Part shown: in pieces, positions 1 to 8,612 of the stretch | How positions within the stretch are numbered: position 1 is the stretch's first letter | Layout of the letters: the number at the start of each line of letters is the position of its first letter | Assembly: GCA_031262985.1 (NCBI GenBank) | Contig: JAISGQ010000012.1 | Coordinates: forward strand, 22,402 to 86,401 | Direction: 5' to 3' | DNA length: 64,000 bases | From: Oscillospiraceae bacterium | GTDB lineage: Bacteria > Bacillota > Clostridia > Oscillospirales > Acutalibacteraceae | Translations under genes and position numbers: made by a program | The notes under the pieces: model-generated | Seen by the model: only the letters and a program-made list of their open reading frames with translations | Told to the model about the DNA's origin: nothing | The model's database searches: none

Positions 1-332
1 GCGTGATATTTTCGAGAAGCGACGCCTATGTAAATGTCGTGGGAGGACTAAAGCTGGACGAGCCTGCGGTCGATTTAGCCGTGGCAATGGCGTTAATCAG
101 CAGTCTGCGCGATATTGTCATAGGCGACGACGTGATGATGTTCGGAGAAATCGGGCTTGCGGGCGAACTCCGCGCCGTGTCAAACGCGGAGCTGAGAATT
201 ATGGAGGGGCAGAGAATGGGCTTTAAGACCTGCATCCTCCCTATGCACAATCTCGATGTGCTGAAAAAGAAGGACTTCGGAATAAAGCTTATAGGGGTAA
301 ATACAGTGCGGGAGGCTATGATGCTGATATAG
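1..332 (+). CDS. radA: DNA repair protein RadA, C-terminal part (5' end outside window)
   Basis: The frame is open from the window edge and stops at 332. The visible residues (VNVVGGLKLDEPAVDLAVAM, then FGEIGLAGELRAVS) are the Lon-like C-terminal domain of RadA, a RecA-family ATPase that helps process recombination intermediates. The zinc finger and ATPase core lie upstream of the window. A Lon protease C-terminus has the same fold, but the FGEIGLAGELR signature and the absence of a Lon catalytic Ser-Lys arrangement favour RadA. Confidence 0.85.
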   Translation, partial: VIFSRSDAYVNVVGGLKLDEPAVDLAVAMALISSLRDIVIGDDVMMFGEIGLAGELRAVSNAELRIMEGQRMGFKTCILPMHNLDVLKKKDFGIKLIGVNTVREAMMLI

Positions 333-424
333 CGGTATCTTTGCCTACTTCGCGCCTGCTTTGCTGTCTCGTCCTTGCAGGACGACAGCCCGTCTGCGTT
401 GATTTTGAGAGTGAGGGGAAATAT

Positions 425-937
425 ATGAGAATTGAAACCGAACGGTTGATTATAACTGAATTTACGCCCGAAATGGCAGAGAGTGTACACCTCAATTCGC
501 TTGATGATGATAATAGAGAATTTATGCCTGATGAGGTGTTTGAAACAGCCGATGACGCACTCTGCACCATATCGGAACTGATTTCATTCTACAAGCTAAC
601 CGATTCCCCTCTTGTGTATCCAATACTGCTAAAAAGCGAAGAACAGATTGGTCATATACAAGCTGTGCCGATTGATAACGGCCGGGAAATCGGCTACCAT
701 ATCGGCAAGGTATACACCCGCAAAGGATATGCTACCGAGGCAGTCAAGGCATTTTTGCCCGTTATTATGCAGTACTTGGACATCTCAAAGATATACGGAA
801 TATGCCGTGCGGACAATATCGCATCGAGAAAGGTCCTTGAAAAGAACGGGTTTATATTCCTTGATGAAGCCATGCGGGACTACCACGGAGGAACACATCT
901 TGTGAGAAAATATGTATATGAAGAGGAGGTGCTGTAG
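425..937 (+). CDS. GNAT family N-acetyltransferase
   Basis: 170-residue protein of the RimJ/RimL-like GNAT type, which transfers an acetyl group from acetyl-CoA to an amine. It opens with IETERLIITEFTPE, typical of this subfamily. The acetyl-CoA loop is IGKVYTRKGYATEAVKAF (about residues 96-113) and the ADNIASRKVLEKNGF motif lies near residue 137. The ATG at 425 is chosen because AGGGG lies about 7 bases upstream; the frame is open further upstream but without a ribosome site. Its stop overlaps the GTG of the next gene by one base, so the two are probably co-translated. The substrate cannot be told from sequence. Confidence 0.85.
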   Translation: MRIETERLIITEFTPEMAESVHLNSLDDDNREFMPDEVFETADDALCTISELISFYKLTDSPLVYPILLKSEEQIGHIQAVPIDNGREIGYHIGKVYTRKGYATEAVKAFLPVIMQYLDISKIYGICRADNIASRKVLEKNGFIFLDEAMRDYHGGTHLVRKYVYEEEVL

Positions 938-1719
938 TGCAAATAAACAACGCTTCACGTTTTGACGGCTTTGCGGAATTATACGATTCTGCACGCCCTG
1001 CCGCACCGTCTGTGGCGGTGGAAATCATCATGCGGCATTTGAATCGCAAACCAAATTGTGTGATTGATTTGGGCTGCGGGACAGGGCTTTCCACCGCCAT
1101 GTGGCAAGATTTAGCCGATAAAATCATCGGCATAGAGCCAAACGACGGAATGCGGAAAATTGCAGAGGAACGCTGTCCCAATATAGAATTTATTGGTGCG
1201 TATTCGCACGAAACCGGACTGCCCGATGACAGTGCCGACATCATTACCTGTTCGCAGTCCTTCCACTGGCTGGAGCCGACTTCGACGTTGGCGGAGGTCA
1301 ATCGGTTACTGCGTCTCGGCGGCGTATTTGCGGTGTATGATTGCGATTGGCCGCCCTGCGCCTTTGGAAATGCGGATAGAGCTTACGAAAAGTTGTTTTC
1401 CAAGGTTCACGCACTTGACAGCGAACGCTCGGCTTATCCTAAGGAGCGACATCTGCAAAACATGAAGGACAGCGGATATTTCGGTTATGTGCGTGAGTTG
1501 GTATTTCATAATGAAGAATCGTGTACAGCCACTCGATATATCGCCCTTGCCGAAAGTCAGGGCGGGTTGCAAGCCGTGCGTAAAAGTAACCCGAAAGCGA
1601 TTGAAAACGAGTGGGAGGAATTTGTTGTTGCGGCAAACAAAGCCTTTGGCGATGAGGAACAAACCATATTTTTCGGATATAGAATGAGGTTAGGCGTGAA
1701 GAAATATTCGGTTTTGTAG
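937..1719 (+). CDS. Class I SAM-dependent methyltransferase
   Basis: 260-residue Rossmann-fold methyltransferase. Motif I is VIDLGCGTGLSTAMW (about residues 43-57), the acidic residue after beta-2 is in IGIEPNDGM, and motif IV-like CSQSFHWLEP follows near residue 108. The GTG start is preceded by AGGAGG and overlaps the acetyltransferase stop by one base. Such proteins are often annotated as UbiE/Methyltransf_11 enzymes, but the methyl acceptor is unknown. A related minus-strand methyltransferase is encoded at 2363-3121; both share the FHW motif, so they may be paralogues. Confidence 0.85.
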   Translation: MQINNASRFDGFAELYDSARPAAPSVAVEIIMRHLNRKPNCVIDLGCGTGLSTAMWQDLADKIIGIEPNDGMRKIAEERCPNIEFIGAYSHETGLPDDSADIITCSQSFHWLEPTSTLAEVNRLLRLGGVFAVYDCDWPPCAFGNADRAYEKLFSKVHALDSERSAYPKERHLQNMKDSGYFGYVRELVFHNEESCTATRYIALAESQGGLQAVRKSNPKAIENEWEEFVVAANKAFGDEEQTIFFGYRMRLGVKKYSVL

Positions 1720-1761
1720 CCCTAACCGACATTGGCAACGGAGCTATAACATATCATCATC

Positions 1762-1941
1762 TTAATGCAATCTGCCCGGCTCGCTGAAATCCCTGTATGA
1801 GGGGAGGAACATCTCGGCAGTATTTTGCTTGAAGTACGGACAGGCTGTGAGCGTGCTGTTTGACACCTCCGAGGGCTTGTCAAGCTCGCAGTAGCCGTCC
1901 ACTTGGTATTTGCAGTTGCTGTTACAGGTGATTAGATTCAT
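1762..1941 (-). CDS. Small Cys-rich protein of unknown function
   Basis: 59-residue protein with the pattern C-x3-C-x-YQ-x-DGYC-x-LD near the N-terminus and CPYF near the middle. This Cys layout recurs in small Clostridia proteins of unknown role and would fit metal binding. GGAAGGA lies about 12 bases before the ATG at 1941; another in-frame ATG lies four codons earlier. No function is claimed. Confidence 0.6.
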   Translation of the reverse strand: MNLITCNSNCKYQVDGYCELDKPSEVSNSTLTACPYFKQNTAEMFLPSYRDFSEPGRLH

Positions 1942-2022
1942 TTTAAGATTCATTCCTTCCGAATTAGTTGTGGAGTAGTAGTACGGTGCGGTGTATGTAT
2001 TACGGCAAAAGACCGTAACCAT

Positions 2023-2362
2023 AAAATTTCAGAAATAGTATCTGCTTTAAGCATAGCGGATATACATACAAATACTGCAAAAAAATATGGAGTGTTGATT
2101 AAACATTTTAAACGCGATATAAGTTTTTGATAAACACCCGCAAATAAATGAAGAAATTTCCGCAAATGACACTCAGTGTCATTTGCGGAAAAAACATCAT
2201 ATTCACTTTAATGTCACTACAGACAGCACTTCTAATTGTAATCAGTATTAATTGTACCAGACACGACGCGAGAGCAATCCAGAGCTTGCGGGAATATAAC
2301 TTTTGCTCCCTTTGGTTGTAATTATCACCATGCCAACTCTCCGCACTTCCCTCTCGCAGGAG
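2023..2362. other. Intergenic stretch without a recognised gene
   Basis: About 340 bases of lower GC than the neighbours. The only structure seen is the near-perfect inverted repeat at 2160-2188. No open frame with a ribosome site was found. Confidence 0.5.
2160..2188. repeat. 14-bp perfect inverted repeat with 1-base centre
   Basis: The arms CCGCAAATGACACT and AGTGTCATTTGCGG flank a single C. On the minus strand it lies about 175 bases past the methyltransferase stop and is followed by a moderately T-rich stretch, so it could be a weak terminator. It could also be an operator. Confidence 0.5.
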
Positions 2363-3121
2363 CTACACTACACTTCCCACATAGCTTCGGGTTAAGTTGC
2401 TCATAGTAACAACCCCGTTTTCGGCGTATCTATCGAACAACGCCTTCAGCTCCGACACATAGGAGGAGTAGTTGCCGTCCGTCTCCTTTGGTGCGTAGGA
2501 GGCGGATAAATTGCGTCCTATAAAGCCTTGTTCATCGAACTTCAAATTATTTTTGAAAACTCTAATCTCATAATTTCCGTTAAAGAAGTGGTCAAAATCA
2601 CTCTCGTTTTCAGCTCCGCGCATCGCTCCCGAAAACCCCTTGAAATTAGGACAATATTTTCGGTTAATCTCGTCATTTTCGACGACAAGACTGCTTTTGC
2701 CGTCTCTGCTGTTCCAGACGAGCACAACCTTTCCGCCGGGCTTTAAGATACGCCGGCACTCCTCCTTGAATTTTGCGCCGTCGAACCAGTGAAATGCCTG
2801 CGCCACAGTTATAAAGTCAACGCAGGAGTTGCTCAAGGTCGTATTTTCGGCAGTTCCGTTTACAGAAATAAAGTTTTTATATGAGGACAAATCGCACTCC
2901 GCCACTGCCCGCATATCGTCATTCGGCTCTACGGCATAAACAGTGTTGTTTTCCATGATTAATTGTTTCGTTAAAATTCCCGTACCTGAGCCGACATCCG
3001 CGATGATTTTGTCCTCCGAAAGCCCTGCATCATTTTTTAAGTAGTCAATAAACTCCGCCGGATAGGAGGGGCGATATTTTGAGTAAATACTGCCCATGCC
3101 GCTGAATTTGTTCTCGTTCAT
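2363..3121 (-). CDS. Class I SAM-dependent methyltransferase
   Basis: 252 residues. Motif I is IADVGSGTGILTKQL (about residues 39-53), followed by VYAVEPNDDM, FITVAQAFHWFD and LKPGGKVVLVWNSRD. This is a typical Methyltransf_11 layout and SAM binding is well supported. The acceptor is unknown. The ATG has GGAGA about 8 bases upstream. It appears monocistronic, with about 200 bases of hairpin-rich spacer between it and metH. Confidence 0.85.
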   Translation of the reverse strand: MNENKFSGMGSIYSKYRPSYPAEFIDYLKNDAGLSEDKIIADVGSGTGILTKQLIMENNTVYAVEPNDDMRAVAECDLSSYKNFISVNGTAENTTLSNSCVDFITVAQAFHWFDGAKFKEECRRILKPGGKVVLVWNSRDGKSSLVVENDEINRKYCPNFKGFSGAMRGAENESDFDHFFNGNYEIRVFKNNLKFDEQGFIGRNLSASYAPKETDGNYSSYVSELKALFDRYAENGVVTMSNLTRSYVGSVV

Positions 3122-3149
3122 TGTCTCTGCATCTCCTTATATAAGTTAT

Positions 3150-3225
3150 AGCTCTCCTCCCCTTCGTACGAAGGAGGGGAATTTGACAGCTCTCCTGCCC
3201 TTCACTCGAAGGAGGGGAGTTTTAT
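3150..3225. repeat. Two 38-bp imperfect direct repeats, each a GC-rich hairpin
   Basis: Two tandem units begin AGCTCTCCT and contain CCTTCG...CGAAGGAGGGG, so each can fold on itself. They lie downstream of metH (minus strand) and upstream of the methyltransferase. A role in ending the met operon is possible, but no clean T-run follows on the minus strand. Confidence 0.5.
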
Positions 3226-3319
3226 TTATCATTATCGTAATCGCATATCGTTCATCATTCACACTCTCTACCTCACAGGTAGTAAAAGAGATACTGTAGT
3301 CCGAATGAAAAATGATGAA

Positions 3320-5713
3320 TTATAAATTGTTCTGCACCCCGCCCAGAACCATCCTCGCTATATCCACAGCACCCTTCGCGTCGCGGGCGTAGTGGTCCGC
3401 GCCGATAGAAGCCGCGTAGTCGGGAGTGAGAACCGCTCCTCCCACCATGACGGCGCAGTCGTGTCCGCTCGCCCGAAGCTGAGCGATGGTCTCCTTCATG
3501 GCGGGGAGGGTGGTAGTCATCAACGCGCTCAGTCCCACAAGCTTCGCCTTGTGCTTTACAGTGGCGGCGACTATCTCGCTCTCAGGCACATCCTTCCCCA
3601 AATCTATAACCTGATAGCCGTAGTTTTCGAGAAGTACTTTCACAATATTCTTCCCTATATCGTGAATGTCGCCCTTTACCGTAGCTATCACTATCGGCTC
3701 TCCCGACTGCTGTACTCCTCCGCTCTTTGCCACAGCCGCTTTGATTATATCAAAGCACACGCCCGAAACCTCGGCGGACATAATGAGCTGGGGGAGATAA
3801 ATTTTTCCGCTCTCGTAGTCAGCTCCTATTTTGTCGAGTGCGGGGATAAGCTCATTCGATACTATATCCATCGGTTCTGCGGTGAGTAAAAGCCGCTCTG
3901 TCAGCCTTGCCGCCTCACCCTTCAGCCCGTTTGCTATGGCGTAGCCTATAGTAACTTCACTCGCCGCCGATACGCCGCTTGTCTCCTCCGCGCTTTTTTG
4001 CGAGTACGCCCGCACAAATTCGGAGGAGTTTTTATCTACACCCGACAGCACCTTATAAGCCCTCACCGTACCCATCATAGAGCGGATATTTGGGTTGATA
4101 ATAGGCAGTGTCAGTCCTCTTGCCAGAGCCATGGCGAGAAAGGTGTGATTTATCAGCTCCCTCTCGGGCAGTCCGAAGGAGATATTCGAGCAGCCGAGGA
4201 CGGTCTTAACACCGAGCTGATTTGCCGCAATGTCCACCGCCCTGAGCGTCTCCATGACCGCCTCCTGTTCGGCGGAGGCGGTAAGCACGAGGCAGTCGAT
4301 ATACACATCGCTTTTGTCTATGCCGTAGTAGGCGGCGCGGTCGATAATCTTCTTCGCTATCTCTATCCTCTGCTCCGCTTTCGGGGGAATCCCGCCGCTG
4401 TCGAGGGTAAGCCCGACGACTGCCGCTCCGTACTTCTTAATGAGCGGGAGTATGGCGTCAAGCACCGCGTCCTCCCCATTGACCGAGTTGACAATCGGCT
4501 TTCCGTTGTATACGCGCAGTGCCGCCTCTATCACCTCAGGTTTTGTGCTGTCAATCTGGAGAGGCACGTCGGTAACGCTCTGCAACGCCTTGACGACACG
4601 CACCATCATCTCCTTTTCGTCTATCTCGGGCAGTCCTACATTGACGTCGAGTATATCCGCGCCGGCGTTGACCTGCTCAATCGCTTGAGAGAGTATGTAG
4701 TCGATGTTGTTTTCGAGCAGTGCCTGTTTGAAGAGCTTCTTGCCCGTTGGATTGATTCGCTCGCCTATAATGCGCGGTCTGTCAATCTCCACTACCGTTG
4801 AGTAGGTGCAGACAGCGGATTTCTTCTCCGTTTTGCGAACGGAAGGCACTATGCCGCTCACCGCCTCCTTCATCTGCCGTATGTGTTCGGGGGTAGTGCC
4901 GCAGCAGCCGCCGAGGAGCTTTACTCCAAGCCGCGCGTACTCCCTCATCTCCTCTGCGAAAACAGCGGGGGAGAGGGCGAAGCTGCCTGTCTTGGGGTCG
5001 GGCAGTCCCGCGTTCGGCTTGACTATCACAGGGAGTTTTGTCACAGAGAGAATCTCCTCGACAATAGGCAGAAGGGCTTTTGGTCCGAGCGAGCAGTTGA
5101 CTCCCACCGCGTCCGCCGAAAGCCCCTCTAACGCAAGTGCCATGGCGGAGGGGGAACAGCCTGTGAAGGTTCTGCCGTTTTCCTCAAAGGTCATACTGCA
5201 AAGAACGGGGAGCTTGGTGTTCTCCTTAACTGCGAGCAGTGCCGCCTTGACCTCCAGCAGGTCGGTCATTGTTTCGATAAAAACCAAATCCGCGCCGCTT
5301 TTCTCTCCTGCGACTGCCATTTCCTTGTAGAGGTCGTAGGCACTCTCGAAGCTGAGTGTGCCTGTAGGCTCGAGAAGCTGTCCTATTGTCGATACGTCGA
5401 GAGCAACGAGAGTGTCATATCCTGCGACCGCCTCCTTTGCAACAGACAGTGCCTTTGCAATCATCTGCTCCGCGCTTACGCCGAAGGGGCGGAGCTTTAC
5501 GGAGTTCGCGCCGAAGGTAGCGGCGTTTACTATATCCGAGCCCGCCTCCGCGTAGCTCCTGATTACCGACCCCACAAGCTGTTCGTTTTCAAAATTCAGC
5601 ATTTCGGGAATCTCGTAGGAGAAGTCGGACAGCCGCTGAAACTCAGTGCCCTGCCCGCCGTCCAGTATGATAAAATCTTTCTTGAGAAGCTCTTTAAAAT
5701 CCACAATGTTCAC
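3320..5713 (-). CDS. metH: Cobalamin-dependent methionine synthase, catalytic modules only
   Basis: 797 residues. Order: homocysteine S-methyltransferase barrel (start to about 290; zinc Cys in GVNCS and LLGGCCGT), pterin-binding domain (about 315-560; IIGERINPTGKK, DVNVGLPE), B12 cap helices, then the cobalamin-binding domain with GDIHDIGKN (DxHxxG) near residue 685. It lacks the roughly 330-residue C-terminal SAM-binding reactivation domain of the 1227-residue E. coli enzyme. That function is probably supplied by the upstream gene, whose end overlaps this start by 20 bases. It makes methionine from homocysteine and methyl-tetrahydrofolate, supplied by MetF of the same operon. Confidence 0.95.
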   Translation of the reverse strand: MNIVDFKELLKKDFIILDGGQGTEFQRLSDFSYEIPEMLNFENEQLVGSVIRSYAEAGSDIVNAATFGANSVKLRPFGVSAEQMIAKALSVAKEAVAGYDTLVALDVSTIGQLLEPTGTLSFESAYDLYKEMAVAGEKSGADLVFIETMTDLLEVKAALLAVKENTKLPVLCSMTFEENGRTFTGCSPSAMALALEGLSADAVGVNCSLGPKALLPIVEEILSVTKLPVIVKPNAGLPDPKTGSFALSPAVFAEEMREYARLGVKLLGGCCGTTPEHIRQMKEAVSGIVPSVRKTEKKSAVCTYSTVVEIDRPRIIGERINPTGKKLFKQALLENNIDYILSQAIEQVNAGADILDVNVGLPEIDEKEMMVRVVKALQSVTDVPLQIDSTKPEVIEAALRVYNGKPIVNSVNGEDAVLDAILPLIKKYGAAVVGLTLDSGGIPPKAEQRIEIAKKIIDRAAYYGIDKSDVYIDCLVLTASAEQEAVMETLRAVDIAANQLGVKTVLGCSNISFGLPERELINHTFLAMALARGLTLPIINPNIRSMMGTVRAYKVLSGVDKNSSEFVRAYSQKSAEETSGVSAASEVTIGYAIANGLKGEAARLTERLLLTAEPMDIVSNELIPALDKIGADYESGKIYLPQLIMSAEVSGVCFDIIKAAVAKSGGVQQSGEPIVIATVKGDIHDIGKNIVKVLLENYGYQVIDLGKDVPESEIVAATVKHKAKLVGLSALMTTTLPAMKETIAQLRASGHDCAVMVGGAVLTPDYAASIGADHYARDAKGAVDIARMVLGGVQNNL

Positions 5714-6335
5714 CTTTTTCGCGTAGAGTGCATTTCTCCCGCACCGAGCAGGAGATACATCCTCTGCGTGTTCTTTCCATTTTATTGGACGACATACCGA
5801 TAATCGCCGTCACCGATTTTGACGGAGTGAGCATACCGCTTTCTGTCACAGAAATGCCCGTCCTCCTCACCGCGTCAAGCGCGAGGAGGAATCGCGGCTG
5901 AACCGACAGGGGATAATCCCCGTAGCCGGGGCTGAACCTGTAGGTCATTTGCATATTGGGGTACAGCGCGGCAATCTCACTCTCGCACTTGTCGCACACC
6001 TGCTCGATTGCCGCTCCCGCAAGCGCGTCGAGTACCACTGCTCCCGCCATGGAGGTTATCTGAGCGGAGCGGATGAGGGTATCGGTTTTTGCTCCTAACG
6101 TGGCGCATAGGAGGGCGACATTTTCGCAGTTTTCGAGGTGCTTCTGTATGTCGTTCCCGATAAGCGGCACGGGGCATTTCTCCACAGGAGAAATGATGTA
6201 CCTGTAGCGCGGAGTTGCGGCATCGGCGAGAATCGGCTCGTACTGCTCTATGAGCCGCAATGTCACCTCGTCGGGTACTCCGTCATGAAAGCCGAGCAGA
6301 CGCGCCGCCTGTTTTATGTCAACTCGCTCTATCAT
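5694..6335 (-). CDS. Stand-alone methionine synthase activation-domain protein
   Basis: 213 residues matching the MetH SAM-binding reactivation domain (PF02965 type), with the hallmark YRFSPGYGDYPLSVQ at about residues 130-145. In that family this loop binds SAM for reductive remethylation of cob(II)alamin. The C-terminus carries a CISCSVREKCTL...C cysteine cluster of unknown role. The start is ATG 6335, which overlaps the metF stop by one base (TGATG); the frame continues upstream only as antisense of metF. The start of metH overlaps its end, so all three are likely translationally coupled. Confidence 0.9.
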   Translation of the reverse strand: MIERVDIKQAARLLGFHDGVPDEVTLRLIEQYEPILADAATPRYRYIISPVEKCPVPLIGNDIQKHLENCENVALLCATLGAKTDTLIRSAQITSMAGAVVLDALAGAAIEQVCDKCESEIAALYPNMQMTYRFSPGYGDYPLSVQPRFLLALDAVRRTGISVTESGMLTPSKSVTAIIGMSSNKMERTRRGCISCSVREKCTLREKGEHCGF

Positions 6336-7195
6336 CACAAGAGGTTCTTGACGCTGTCGGTAATGCGCTTGGCTATATCTGCGCGGTTCATCGTGTAGAG
6401 GTGGATTCCGTCTGCGCCGTTCGATATGAGGTCTACAATCTGGTCGATAGCATACGCCACTCCTGCATCGAGAAGGGCGGCGGGGTTGCTCTCGTACCGC
6501 GACATCATCTTGACGAACTTGGGAGGAAGGCTCGCTCCGCACATCGTGACCATTCGCTCAATCTGGCTTTTGTTGGTCACAGGCATAATCCCCGCCGATA
6601 TAGGAACAGAAATGCCTGCTATCTCCGCTTTTTCCGCGAAGGAGTAGAAATAGGAGTTGTCGAAAAACAGCTGGCTTACAAGCGAACGCGCCCCCGCGTC
6701 CACCTTCCGCCAAAGGTTTCGTATATCGGCAATGAGGCTGTCGCTCTCGATATGCCCCTCAGGATAGCAGGCGGCGGATATATCGAAGCCGCCGTCCTCC
6801 CCGATAAACTCAATGAGGTCGCTTGCATAGGCGAAGTCGGTAGCCGAGGGCATATCGGGATTTATGTCGCCTCTCAGCGCGAGGATGTTCTCTATGCCGC
6901 TCTCCTTTAGCTCCCTCAGCGTTGCGACTACTCCTTCTCGGGAGGAGTTGATGCAGGTTAGATGCGCCATCGACTCAATCCCCAGCGTGTGCTTAATGTA
7001 GCTTGCTATGTCGCGTGTGGAGGCGTTCGCCGCACTGCCTCCCGCTCCGTAGGTGACGCTTATGTAGTCGGGGGAAAGCTCCTTTAGGTCGGCGAGCGTG
7101 CTGTATACCGTATCCACAGACGAGGTCTTTTTCGGAGGAAAAACCTCGAAGGAGAAGACGGTTTTGTTGGTTTTATACATTGATGAAATTTTCAT
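6335..7195 (-). CDS. metF: 5,10-methylenetetrahydrofolate reductase
   Basis: 286-residue flavin-dependent TIM barrel that reduces methylene-THF to methyl-THF. It has FSFEVFPPKK at the N-terminus, ISVTYGAGGS near residue 57, HLTCI near residue 90, LALRGD near residue 115 and QLFFDN near residue 180, all MetF signatures. It is first in the operon metF - activation domain - metH. A consensus-like promoter with an inverted repeat in its spacer lies just upstream. Confidence 0.95.
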   Translation of the reverse strand: MKISSMYKTNKTVFSFEVFPPKKTSSVDTVYSTLADLKELSPDYISVTYGAGGSAANASTRDIASYIKHTLGIESMAHLTCINSSREGVVATLRELKESGIENILALRGDINPDMPSATDFAYASDLIEFIGEDGGFDISAACYPEGHIESDSLIADIRNLWRKVDAGARSLVSQLFFDNSYFYSFAEKAEIAGISVPISAGIMPVTNKSQIERMVTMCGASLPPKFVKMMSRYESNPAALLDAGVAYAIDQIVDLISNGADGIHLYTMNRADIAKRITDSVKNLL

Positions 7196-7233
7196 TATGC
7201 TACTAAGCTCCCTTTGTTAGGTATATTGGGGGT

Positions 7234-7263
7234 ATTATAACATACCAAAATGGTATTATTCAA
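7234..7263 (-). promoter_or_regulatory. metF operon promoter with an internal palindrome
   Basis: On the minus strand TTGAAT (7258-7263) and TATAAT (7234-7239) are 18 bases apart. The spacer holds the inverted repeat ATACCA-TTT-TGGTAT (7242-7256), well placed for a repressor. No cobalamin or SAM riboswitch was recognised in the short leader. Confidence 0.65.
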
Positions 7264-7325
7264 GGAAAGTGATTGGGGAATTTTCCTATTCTCTTCTCTG
7301 TGATTGGAGAATTTTCCCCGCCTCG

Positions 7326-8612
7326 TCACCCCGCAGCCCGTACTCCCGTGCATTGCTGTCCGTCCGTACCTGTAATTTCAGCAGTAACCATATCTCCCAC
7401 AGAAAAATCGCCCTTCAAAACTACCTCAATGTAGTTTTCGGAGTAGCCCGCGTACACTCCTTCGGCTCTCTCGCTCTCAATTAACACAGTACATCTGCTC
7501 CCGACGAGGCTCTCCAAAAACGCGCGTGACAGCTCGTCTCCGAGCTGTATCATCTCCCTGCTGCGCCTGTCCTTGACTTCCCTCGTCACCTGTAGGGGGA
7601 GGTCGGCGGCTTTCGTGCCGGGTCGCTTGGAGTAGGCGAAAACGTGTATGCGCGAAAAGCCTATCTCCCTGACAAAATCCATGGAGGAGGAGAACTCCTC
7701 CTCACTCTCGCCCGGAAAGCCCACCATGACATCGGTTGTAAGGGCGGCGTTGGGGAAGCTCTCCCTTATTTTCGCGCAGATATTCCTGAAAAACGCGGTG
7801 TCGTACTTTCGGTTCATGCGTTTGAGCGTGCTGTCACAGCCGCTTTGGAGCGACAGATGAAAGTGCGGACACAGTTTATCCTGCCGCGACAGCTTCTCCA
7901 AAACCTCGTCGGTCAGCAAGTCACATTCGAGCGAGCCTAAGCGGATTCGCTTAATCTCCGCGCTTTCCGCAACCGCGTCCACCGCGTCGCACAGCGTCAG
8001 CCCCAAATCCTGCCCGTAGGCGGAGAGGTTGATGCCAACCAGCACAACCTCCTTAAAGCTCCCCGCCAGCTTCTCCGTCTCAGCCTTTATGTCGGATATG
8101 GCGCGGCTTCTCACCCTACCCCTCGCGTAGGGGATAATGCAGTAGGAGCAAAAGCGGTTGCAGCCGTCCTCAATTTTCATGATAACGCGTGTGCGCCAGT
8201 TAAACTTGCTGATTCCATTTTCGTTATGATACTCATTAGAGTGAGCCTCTATCTTAACAATCCGTCTGTGGCAGGAGAGAAACTCGCCGATACAATCGGC
8301 TATTACCGCCCTGTTTGAGTTGCCGAGGATTATGTCCGCCTCCGGCAGTTTTTCCGAGATTTCGGGGAACGCCTGAGGTACACAGCCGGTCAGAATGAGT
8401 ACACATTCGGGGTTTGCGCGGCGGAGCTTTCTTATGAGCTGTCCTGTTTTTCTGTCTGCCTCTCCCGTCACGGTACAGCTGTTTACGACCAGTATATCAG
8501 CCTCACTGTCGCGTTCGGCAGTCTCATAGCCTGTCGCCGTCAGCCGCTCGAGCATTACCTGCGACTCGTACTGATTGACCTTGCAGCCGAGAGTGTGTAT
8601 TTTAACCTTCAT
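7326..8612 (-). CDS. mtaB: tRNA (t6A37) methylthiotransferase MtaB
   Basis: 428 residues. N-terminal UPF0004 domain (KIHTLGCKVNQYESQ, with cluster cysteines continuing in VNSCTVTGEAD and LTGCVPQ), then a radical-SAM core with CSYCIIPYARG, and a C-terminal TRAM-like region. GCKVNQYESQ is typical of MtaB rather than MiaB. It converts t6A37 to ms2t6A37 in tRNAs reading ANN codons. The ATG at 8612 overlaps the ABC-F gene end by 11 bases, so the pair is probably one operon. Confidence 0.93.
   Translation of the reverse strand: MKVKIHTLGCKVNQYESQVMLERLTATGYETAERDSEADILVVNSCTVTGEADRKTGQLIRKLRRANPECVLILTGCVPQAFPEISEKLPEADIILGNSNRAVIADCIGEFLSCHRRIVKIEAHSNEYHNENGISKFNWRTRVIMKIEDGCNRFCSYCIIPYARGRVRSRAISDIKAETEKLAGSFKEVVLVGINLSAYGQDLGLTLCDAVDAVAESAEIKRIRLGSLECDLLTDEVLEKLSRQDKLCPHFHLSLQSGCDSTLKRMNRKYDTAFFRNICAKIRESFPNAALTTDVMVGFPGESEEEFSSSMDFVREIGFSRIHVFAYSKRPGTKAADLPLQVTREVKDRRSREMIQLGDELSRAFLESLVGSRCTVLIESERAEGVYAGYSENYIEVVLKGDFSVGDMVTAEITGTDGQQCTGVRAAG

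Noticed and set aside
26..490. Long antisense frames over strongly supported genes (for example 852-1301, 3998-4801, 15850-17175, 60837-61781)
   Set aside because: They are shadows of GC-biased coding sequence on the other strand, with no ribosome sites and no family motifs.
1950..2165. 71-codon minus-strand frame upstream of the Cys-rich gene
   Set aside because: No ribosome site, low-complexity hydrophobic translation, and it runs through an inverted repeat; likely chance.
7196..7325. Cobalamin or SAM riboswitch for the metF-metH operon
   Set aside because: The leader between promoter and metF is under 50 bases, too short for either.
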